A DNA stretch of 6,076 nt, taken from positions 1-6,076 of the forward strand of contig CAZWXH010000109.1 in the NCBI GenBank assembly GCA_964637725.1, written 5' to 3'. Source of the stretch: CAZWXH01 sp964637725. Its GTDB lineage: Bacteria > Bacillota_I > Bacilli_A > Erysipelotrichales > Coprobacillaceae. The notes under the pieces are model-generated. The model saw only the letters and a list, made by a program, of their open reading frames with translations, was not told where the DNA came from and made no database searches. The position numbers and the translations under genes are program-made. Of the stretch, positions 1-4,718 are shown one piece after another (position 1 is the first letter of the stretch; each line of letters begins with the position of its first letter).

Positions 1-54
1 GAACTCCAGCCTTCCAAGCTGACTACGTGGGTTCGATTCCCATCACCCGCTCCA
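1..54 (+). tRNA. tRNA-Gly (anticodon TCC), 5' end cut off
   Basis: This is the 3' part of a glycine tRNA. The anticodon loop CTTCCAA (11-17) gives anticodon TCC at 13-15. The T arm has the GTTCGATTCC core at 30-40, and the 3' acceptor strand CACCCGC is followed by discriminator T and an encoded CCA (52-54). About 20 nt (5' acceptor strand and most of the D arm) lie outside the window. It is the first visible member of a plus-strand tRNA cluster, 15 nt before tRNA-Asn. Confidence 0.93.
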
Positions 55-69
55 AATTTATATTGATTC

Positions 70-145
70 GCTTGAATAGCTCAGTTGGTAGAGCAATCGG
101 CTGTTAACCGATCGGTCGTAGGTTCGAGTCCTACTTCAAGCGCCA
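70..145 (+). tRNA. tRNA-Asn (anticodon GTT)
   Basis: Complete 76-nt tRNA. The acceptor strands GCTTGAA (70-76) and TTCAAGC (135-141) pair fully, followed by discriminator G and an encoded CCA (143-145). The anticodon stem ATCGG/CCGAT closes the loop CTGTTAA, with GTT at 103-105. The D-arm TAGCTCAGTTGGTAGAGCA and the T-loop GTTCGAGTC are canonical. It is probably co-transcribed with tRNA-Gly and tRNA-Glu. Confidence 0.97.
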
Positions 146-152
146 TTTTTTT

Positions 153-228
153 GGCCTGTTGGAGAAACGGTTAACTCACATGCCTTTCACGCATGCATTC
201 ACGGGTTCGAATCCCGTACAGGTCACCA
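153..228 (+). tRNA. tRNA-Glu (anticodon TTC)
   Basis: Complete 76-nt tRNA. Acceptor strands 153-159 and 218-224 pair with one G-U, followed by discriminator A and CCA (226-228). The D stem is GAG/CTC (162-164/175-177). The anticodon stem CATGC/GCATG encloses CTTTCAC, giving TTC at 186-188. The T arm ACGGG/CCCGT is perfect. It starts only 7 nt after tRNA-Asn, across a T-rich spacer, and is the last gene of the cluster before the terminator at 239-274. Confidence 0.97.
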
Positions 229-238
229 ATTAAATATG

Positions 239-274
239 AAAACTCTTTAGGTAATCCTAGAGAGTTTTTTATTT
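239..274 (+). terminator. Intrinsic terminator of the tRNA cluster
   Basis: A 13-bp hairpin has arms 239-251 and 256-268 with one G-U pair and a TAAT loop. The 3' arm runs into a T tract that continues ATTTT. It lies 11 nt after the CCA of tRNA-Glu and ends plus-strand transcription before the oppositely oriented ferritin-like gene. Confidence 0.88.
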
Positions 275-275
275 T

Positions 276-307
276 ATATATAAAATAACGTACCGAAGTA
301 CGTTATT
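276..307 (-). terminator. Intrinsic terminator of the ferritin-like gene
   Basis: A perfect 10-bp inverted repeat (284-293/298-307) reads on the minus strand as a stem closed by a C-TTCG-G tetraloop, the very stable UUCG class, followed by TTATAT. The TAA stop of the ferritin-like gene (305-303) lies inside the 5' arm. It sits back to back with the tRNA terminator, so the two convergent units are insulated within about 70 nt. The T tract is short and interrupted. Confidence 0.75.
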
Positions 308-695
308 CCATGTTTGCGACTATTGATAATACTGTCAAGATATGTCCTAACTTAATATCTGCAATAAATCTCATTGTATCTTTAAATTCAGTATCTTGTT
401 GGAAACATGTTGTTTTTCTAATTCTTAGAAAAGATTCTAATTCTTGTTTTTGAATTTCATTAAGAACTTCTCGATACGATCCTTGAACATTAACATCAGG
501 TATCATTGGATCATAATTTGTCCCAAATTCCTCTCGATAAAAGTGATTTAAATATTCTGCATTTTGGGTTGCGTTAGCTGAGAACTGTAACATTGCATTT
601 CGTTCAGTTTGATTTGGCGCCAACGCTGCCGCTCTGCGATATAATTCAGCTAAAAACTTTTCAGTAAAGATATCATTTTGAAGCTCATCTCTCAT
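303..695 (-). CDS. Ferritin-like four-helix protein with degenerate metal-binding motifs
   Basis: A 130-residue protein, predicted all-alpha, resembling small ferritin-like/rubrerythrin-type proteins of Firmicutes. Likely helices are about 5-25, 28-57, 72-96 and 100-128. Family-like stretches are ELYRRAAALAP (17-27), NAEYLNHFYREEFG (45-58) and GSYREVLNE (72-80). Functional relatives bind two irons through Glu residues and two ExxH motifs. Here the expected motifs appear as A42-T-Q-N45 and K115-L-G-H118, so most ligands seem missing; that alignment is from memory. No signal peptide is visible, so it is probably cytosolic. The start is supported by AGAGGTG (703-709) 7 nt upstream. The tcdA terminator lies 52 nt upstream. 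No convincing promoter was found in the gap, so expression could be by read-through or from a weak promoter. Metal storage cannot be assumed; the role is unknown. Confidence 0.8.
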   Translation of the reverse strand: MRDELQNDIFTEKFLAELYRRAAALAPNQTERNAMLQFSANATQNAEYLNHFYREEFGTNYDPMIPDVNVQGSYREVLNEIQKQELESFLRIRKTTCFQQDTEFKDTMRFIADIKLGHILTVLSIVANME

Positions 696-740
696 TTATT
701 CACACCTCTATATATTCTATGTAGAGATAGTTAATTGGTG

Positions 741-773
741 AGAAAAAAAGATTTACTTTTTCAGTAAATCTTT
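741..773 (-). terminator. Intrinsic terminator of ttcA-tcdA, overlapping the tcdA 3' end
   Basis: A perfect 11-bp stem (747-757/763-773) with a 5-nt loop is followed on the minus strand by an uninterrupted run of T residues ending at 743. The 5' arm and loop encode the last six residues of TcdA (KDLLKK), and its TAA stop (755-753) is in the 3' arm. This is the strongest minus-strand terminator in the window and should end the ttcA-tcdA transcript. Confidence 0.88.
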
Positions 774-1451
774 AACAACTTCACTTGCGATTAATAGTCC
801 TGCACTAGAAGGGACAAAAGCACTACTACCTGGAACGACTCTTTTATTTGTTTGTTCAGTTGATAACGCTGGTTTAATTGGTTCTTCTTTAGAGAAAATA
901 ACTTTAAGATGCTTAATATGCCTCGCTTTTAACTCCTTACGCATGACTTTCGCTAATGGGCAAACTGATGTCTTATAGATATCACTCACTTCTAGCATTG
1001 CTGGATTGAGTTTGTTTCCTGTTCCCATACAACTCATTAAAGGAATATTATCTTGTTCACAACGAACAGCTAATTCTATCTTTGAAGTGATTGTATCAAT
1101 AGCGTCAACAACATAATCATATTGTTTTAAATTAATATTATCAGCATTCTCAGGTAAATAGAAATCTTGGATAGTCTTAACTATACAATCAGGATTAATT
1201 GATAGTATCCTCGCTTTCATAACATCAACTTTTAACTCTCCAATTGTTTTTGTGGTTGCAATAATTTGTCTATTAAGGTTTGTCAAAGAGATTGTATCAT
1301 TATCTACTATCGTTATATGTCCCACACCACTTCTCACCAGTGCTTCCACAACATATCCCCCAACGCCACCAACACCAAATACAATGACTGATGAATGTTT
1401 GAGTTTCTCAATACTTTCTTCTCCTACTAATAATTCAAATCTAGAAAACAT
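753..1451 (-). CDS. tcdA: tRNA threonylcarbamoyladenosine dehydratase TcdA (YrvM/CsdL type)
   Basis: A 232-residue member of the ThiF/MoeB/E1-like adenylating superfamily. In this family TcdA uses ATP to cyclise t6A to ct6A at position 37 of ANN-decoding tRNAs in the cytosol. Visible are the nucleotide-binding GVGGVG (26-31), VDND (49-52), the NLNRQI signature (58-63) with its arginine finger, K74, VVDAIDT (114-120), and the C-terminal GSSAFVPSSAGLL segment typical of TcdA. No zinc-binding CxxC pair as in MoeB/ThiF is present, which favours TcdA. It is slightly shorter than the roughly 254-residue Bacillus YrvM, mainly before the VPGSS segment and at the C terminus. The start is supported by AAAGGAG (1461-1467), which lies inside the end of ttcA. 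The ttcA stop and this ATG are 1 nt apart, implying coupled translation. Confidence 0.92.
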   Translation of the reverse strand: MFSRFELLVGEESIEKLKHSSVIVFGVGGVGGYVVEALVRSGVGHITIVDNDTISLTNLNRQIIATTKTIGELKVDVMKARILSINPDCIVKTIQDFYLPENADNINLKQYDYVVDAIDTITSKIELAVRCEQDNIPLMSCMGTGNKLNPAMLEVSDIYKTSVCPLAKVMRKELKARHIKHLKVIFSKEEPIKPALSTEQTNKRVVPGSSAFVPSSAGLLIASEVVKDLLKK

Positions 1452-1452
1452 T

Positions 1453-2292
1453 TTATCGTTCTCCTTTATTATATGTATCTAAAAAGTGATGTTCACCTTC
1501 ACCATCTTTATAAGCAATAATTGTTGATAGATTTACATTTTCAACACTTCTGAATACATTCATTTTAACATTAGGATTCATAGTTTCTAAGTACTTAATT
1601 AAATTCTTCATTTCTTCTCTTTTTGAAGAATGAGCAACTTCACCTTTTTCTTCCATTTCTTCAGTAAAACGACAAGCACATTGAATAAATGATAAACCAT
1701 TGTGTTGACTCCAATGAATAATATCCTTTTCTTCAATTAAATACATTGGTCTAATCAGTTCCATTCCTTCAAAATTAGTACTATGAAGTTTAGGCATCAT
1801 TGTTTGAATTTGAGAACCATACATCATACCCATCAATATAGTTTCAACAACATCATCTTTATGATGTCCTAACGCTATTTTATTACATCCTAATTCCTTA
1901 GCCTTCGCATACAAGAAACCTCTTCTCATTCGTGCGCATAGATAACATGGTGACTTTTCAATATCAGTCACAACATCAAATATATCCGATTTAAAAGTTT
2001 CTACAGGAATTCCTAAAGTATCAGCATTCTCTTGATTCTTTTTTCTATTATTATCATTATAACCAGGATCCATTGACATAAATACTAAATCAAAATCAAA
2101 TTTACCATGCCTTTTAATCTCTTGTAAAAGTTTGGCAAGTAACATAGAATCCTTCCCACCAGAAATACATACCGCTATTTTATCTCCCGGTTGAATTAAA
2201 TCATATTCTTGTACCGCTCTAACAAATTTAGTCCATATCTGTTTCCTATACTTTTTTATTATACTTTGTTCTATTTCTTTTATCTTATCCAT
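1453..2292 (-). CDS. ttcA: TtcA-family PP-loop ATPase (tRNA 2-thiocytidine synthetase-like)
   Basis: A 279-residue cytosolic N-type ATP pyrophosphatase. TtcA adenylates C32 of certain tRNAs and thiolates it using a [4Fe-4S] cluster. Residues that show this are PP-loop SGGKDS (44-49), the CYLCARMRRG motif with C116 and C119, GHHKDD (142-147), and C205/C207 in QCACRF, one of which would be the third cluster ligand. The chosen ATG at 2292 matches the usual family start and has GGTGAT (2296-2301) just upstream. An in-frame ATG at 2322 has its own AGAGGG site and would add 10 residues. The open frame continues to 2409, but the added residues look unlike the family. It is followed by tcdA with a 1-nt gap. 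Paralogous PP-loop enzymes are common in Firmicutes, so the exact tRNA target is inferred. Confidence 0.85.
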   Translation of the reverse strand: MDKIKEIEQSIIKKYRKQIWTKFVRAVQEYDLIQPGDKIAVCISGGKDSMLLAKLLQEIKRHGKFDFDLVFMSMDPGYNDNNRKKNQENADTLGIPVETFKSDIFDVVTDIEKSPCYLCARMRRGFLYAKAKELGCNKIALGHHKDDVVETILMGMMYGSQIQTMMPKLHSTNFEGMELIRPMYLIEEKDIIHWSQHNGLSFIQCACRFTEEMEEKGEVAHSSKREEMKNLIKYLETMNPNVKMNVFRSVENVNLSTIIAYKDGEGEHHFLDTYNKGER

Positions 2293-2365
2293 TATATCAC
2301 CTTCGTTTTCATATTCTAACATCTTACCCTCTTTGAAAGCAATTGTTTTTATGATTATTCTATAT

Positions 2366-2380
2366 ATTGCTTTAAGCAAT
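2366..2380. repeat. Perfect palindrome in the divergent ttcA/CAP-gene intergenic region
   Basis: ATTGCTT-T-AAGCAAT has 7-bp arms and a 1-nt centre. It lies 11 nt upstream of the extended -10 of the CAP-protein gene, where the -35 would be, and about 44-74 nt upstream of the possible ttcA starts. The position suits a repressor operator, but in such AT-rich DNA a chance palindrome is possible. Confidence 0.4.
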
Positions 2381-2390
2381 GAAATAAATA

Positions 2391-2399
2391 TGTTATAAT
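2391..2399 (+). promoter_or_regulatory. Extended -10 promoter of the CAP-domain gene
   Basis: TGTTATAAT is a perfect -10 hexamer (2394-2399) with the TGn extension. The -35 position (2371-2376, TTTAAG, 17-nt spacer) is poor, as is common when an extended -10 is present. Transcription would start near 2406, about 40 nt before the ATG at 2448. Confidence 0.65.
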
Positions 2400-2447
2400 T
2401 AATTATCAAATCTTAGTTCATTGATGCAGATACAAAAAGGAGGACAT

Positions 2448-3149
2448 ATGAAATACATTATCAGCATTATAACTATCTTCTGCTTTACATTTTTTCAACC
2501 AATAAAAACAAAACTTCCACTACCACCAAGTAAAATAACACCTAGTCCAATAGAGTCCGCTTCTACGCATATCGCTAGAAACACCGCTCCTAATAACACA
2601 CAAGAAAAGCAAGTCACTTCATCACAAATGACTCAGCAATCTAAGACTTCAAAAACAAATAGCAGTCATGGACCAACAATAAAAAAAGATTCACCTATAA
2701 TAAGTGAATCAACATACCTTTCTTCATCACAAACAACCCTTTTAAGAACCACGCTATTGTCCCTTATCAATCAACAAAGACAGTCTCCTGTATCCTTATA
2801 TAATCCATTATTAACAAGCACTTCTCTACGAGCAAAAGAAGCTTATCAAAAATGGTCACATACCCGACCTAATCAAAGCCGATGGAATACGACTCTTTAT
2901 AACATCATTGATGTTAATAAAGTTCTTCATGGTGAAAATCTCGCAAAGATACAAGTTGATTATCAACAAACATATAGTATCGATGAAATTTTATCTATTT
3001 GTCAAACATTACATAATGGACTAGTCAATAGTCCTACTCATTACAAAGTTATGACAAACAATAACTATAAAAAAGTAAATATTGGTGTTTATACTCAAGT
3101 TAACAATAATATATTAACAATTGTCATAGCACAACATTTTATACAATAG
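2448..3149 (+). CDS. Secreted CAP/SCP-domain protein (YkwD-like)
   Basis: A 233-residue exported protein. Residues 1-17 form a short hydrophobic leader with one Lys and no clear cleavage site, so it is a signal peptide or an anchor. Residues 18-95 are a Ser/Thr/Pro/Gln-rich linker of low complexity. Residues 98-233 form a CAP domain (cysteine-rich secretory protein/PR-1 superfamily). Its signatures are LLSLINQQRQ, SHTRPNQSRW (His138), HGENLA (Glu163), IDEI (Glu180) and SPTHYKVM (His198), so the usual two-His two-Glu cavity is present. Bacterial CAP proteins act outside the cell; their biochemical function is mostly unknown. The start follows an excellent AAAGGAGG (2436-2443) 4 nt before the ATG; an upstream TTG at 2421 has no such site. 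It is the only plus-strand protein gene here and shares a terminator with the convergent purF-like gene. Confidence 0.87.
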   Translation: MKYIISIITIFCFTFFQPIKTKLPLPPSKITPSPIESASTHIARNTAPNNTQEKQVTSSQMTQQSKTSKTNSSHGPTIKKDSPIISESTYLSSSQTTLLRTTLLSLINQQRQSPVSLYNPLLTSTSLRAKEAYQKWSHTRPNQSRWNTTLYNIIDVNKVLHGENLAKIQVDYQQTYSIDEILSICQTLHNGLVNSPTHYKVMTNNNYKKVNIGVYTQVNNNILTIVIAQHFIQ

Positions 3150-3151
3150 AA

Positions 3152-3173
3152 AAAACCTCAATGAGGTTTTATT
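3152..3173. terminator. Bidirectional terminator between the CAP gene and the purF-like gene
   Basis: An 8-bp hairpin (3152-3159/3163-3170) has A runs on one side and T runs on the other. On the minus strand it is followed by TTTTTTCT, and on the plus strand by TTTTATTCTTT. It begins 3 nt after the CAP-gene TAG. The TAA of the purF-like gene (3171-3169) overlaps the outer end of the stem. One short element therefore serves both convergent genes. Confidence 0.8.
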
Positions 3174-4581
3174 CTTTACCACTCCAACAATATGTACATA
3201 ATTTACAAGGTTCAACCCCGATAGATTCGATCATATCATCTAAACGATGATATCTTAATGAAGTGAATTTAAGTCTTCTTCTAATCTCTTCTGACATTGC
3301 TTTATACTTATCACTATCTGGATCAGTATATTCTAATAATATCTCGTGAGTTAAATCATCAGATCCTTCTAAATCTCGAATAACTCTTCTTGTTATTAAA
3401 TCCATTTCTGAACTTGAACGAGAGAAATTCAAGAATTTACATCCAAATATAATTGGTGGACAAGCTGGTCTTACATGAACTTCTTTCGCACCACTTGCAT
3501 ATAAAAATTCTGTTGTTTCTTTTAATTGTGTTCCTCTTACAATTGAATCATCAATTAATAACAAACTTCTATCTTTTATTAATTCTTGTACAGGAATTAA
3601 TTTCATTTTTGCGATCAAACTTCTTTGACCTTGGCTAGACGGCATAAATGAACGAGGCCAAGTCGGTGTATATTTAATAAATGGTCTAGCAAACGGAATA
3701 CTTGAAACATTAGAATACCCAACTGCATGAGCAATACCTGAATCAGGAACTCCTGCAACAAAATCAGGTTTTACATCATCTCTTTTAGAAAGCAACTCTC
3801 CACAATGATTACGCATCATTTCAACATTGATTCCTTCATATGTAGAAGTTGGATACCCATAGTAAACCCATAAGAATGAACATATTTTCATATCTTTAGA
3901 TGCTTCTTTTTCTACCTTTAAGAAATCATGTGTCATAAAGACAATTTCACCAGGACCTAAATCTTTTTCATGTTTATATCCAAGATTTAAAAATGCTGAA
4001 CTTTCAAAAGTTACACATTGTGCGCCATCTTTAATCCCAACAATAACCGGTGTTCTCCCAAACTTATCTCTAGCACAATAAATACCTTCATGAGTCATAA
4101 TCAATAAACTCATTGATCCTTTTACGACTTTTTGAACATATTTTATACCTTCAACAATAGAATCTTTTTGATTAATAATAGCAGCTACCATTTCAGTAGG
4201 ATTAATAACTCCCCCACTCATTTCTAAGAAATGTGTTTTTCCATTTTCAAAGCACTTATTCTTCAACTCTTCTAAATTATTAATTCTTCCAACTGTTGTA
4301 ATCGCAAAAGAACCTAAATGTGAATTCACTAATAATGGTTGTGCTTCATTATCAGAAATACAACCAATTCCTAAATTCCCACTAAACTCCTCTACATCTT
4401 TATCAAACTTTGTTCTAAAAGGTGAATTTTCAATATTATGAATAGAACGTTGAAAACCATTTTCTCCATCATATACTGCCATCCCACCTCTACGTGTTCC
4501 TAAATGTGAATGATAATCAACACCAAAAAACAAATCCATTACGCAATCCTTTTTTGATGCTACTCCAAAAAATCCGCTCAT
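3169..4581 (-). CDS. PurF-like amidophosphoribosyltransferase paralogue lacking the glutaminase nucleophile
   Basis: A 470-residue homologue of glutamine PRPP amidotransferase, the first enzyme of purine synthesis. An N-terminal class II glutaminase-like domain (about 1-230) precedes a type I phosphoribosyltransferase domain (about 231-470). The PRPP loop IDDSIVRGT (343-351), GVPDSGIA (277-284) and the flexible-loop region R310-S-F-M-P are conserved. C234, C381, C459/C462 and C465 sit where Bacillus PurF binds its [4Fe-4S] cluster. However, residue 2 is Ser in MSGFFG where active PurF has the nucleophilic Cys, and the Arg, Asn-Gly and Asp glutamine-binding motifs are also replaced. A similar Cys-less paralogue starting MGGFFG occurs, as I recall, in Bacteroidetes. 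Glutamine-dependent PRA synthesis is therefore unlikely; ammonia-dependent or other PRPP chemistry is possible. The start has AAAGGAG (4589-4595) 7 nt upstream. It has its own promoter and terminator and no purine-gene neighbours. Confidence 0.9.
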   Translation of the reverse strand: MSGFFGVASKKDCVMDLFFGVDYHSHLGTRRGGMAVYDGENGFQRSIHNIENSPFRTKFDKDVEEFSGNLGIGCISDNEAQPLLVNSHLGSFAITTVGRINNLEELKNKCFENGKTHFLEMSGGVINPTEMVAAIINQKDSIVEGIKYVQKVVKGSMSLLIMTHEGIYCARDKFGRTPVIVGIKDGAQCVTFESSAFLNLGYKHEKDLGPGEIVFMTHDFLKVEKEASKDMKICSFLWVYYGYPTSTYEGINVEMMRNHCGELLSKRDDVKPDFVAGVPDSGIAHAVGYSNVSSIPFARPFIKYTPTWPRSFMPSSQGQRSLIAKMKLIPVQELIKDRSLLLIDDSIVRGTQLKETTEFLYASGAKEVHVRPACPPIIFGCKFLNFSRSSSEMDLITRRVIRDLEGSDDLTHEILLEYTDPDSDKYKAMSEEIRRRLKFTSLRYHRLDDMIESIGVEPCKLCTYCWSGKE

Positions 4582-4613
4582 ACCATTTCTCCTTTACTCA
4601 AAATTACTCTTTC

Positions 4614-4642
4614 ATTTTAGATGATTTTCCATGTATTGTCTA
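4614..4642 (-). promoter_or_regulatory. Promoter of the purF-like gene
   Basis: On the minus strand, TAGACA (-35, 4642-4637) and TAAAAT (-10, 4619-4614) are separated by exactly 17 nt, each matching the sigma-A consensus at five of six positions. Transcription would start near 4607, leaving a leader of roughly 26 nt containing the ribosome binding site. This is too short for a purine riboswitch. Confidence 0.7.
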
Positions 4643-4692
4643 CCAATTATCCCGAATATTTACAAACTCTATCAAAATCTTCCAATTAAAGC

Positions 4693-4718
4693 ATAAAGTC
4701 ATCTTTCGATGACTTTAT
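4693..4718 (-). terminator. Terminator-like hairpin at the amidase gene end
   Basis: A perfect 11-bp inverted repeat (4693-4703/4708-4718) reads on the minus strand with a GAAA tetraloop. The amidase TAA (4717-4715) lies in its 5' arm. The following sequence (TTATGCTTTAATT) is only moderately T-rich, so termination may be incomplete or the stem may mainly protect the 3' end. It lies about 50 nt before the purF-like promoter. Confidence 0.65.

Noticed and set aside
696..752. Promoter for the ferritin-like gene (TAGAAT at 714-719, minus strand)
   Set aside because: The -35 position is weak, and the predicted transcription start would fall inside the ribosome binding site, so it was not called.
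1252..1482. Plus-strand open frame opposite tcdA, and similar ones at 3453-3638 and 4494-4712
   Set aside because: They lie antisense to well-recognised genes or span the purF-like promoter. They have no convincing ribosome binding site and encode Leu/Ile/Thr/Ser-rich sequence with no family resemblance.
2293..2409. N-terminal extension of the ttcA-like gene to 2409
   Set aside because: The added residues are hydrophobic and low in family similarity, there is no ribosome binding site at that start, and the region also holds the palindrome and part of the divergent promoter.
2421..2447. TTG start of the CAP gene at 2421
   Set aside because: The AAAGGAGG site at 2436-2443 would lie inside the coding region, whereas the ATG at 2448 follows it at normal spacing and begins a signal-like sequence.
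4582..4714. Purine or other riboswitch upstream of the purF-like gene
   Set aside because: The best promoter leaves a leader of only about 26 nt, and the only strong structure in the gap is the amidase-end hairpin.
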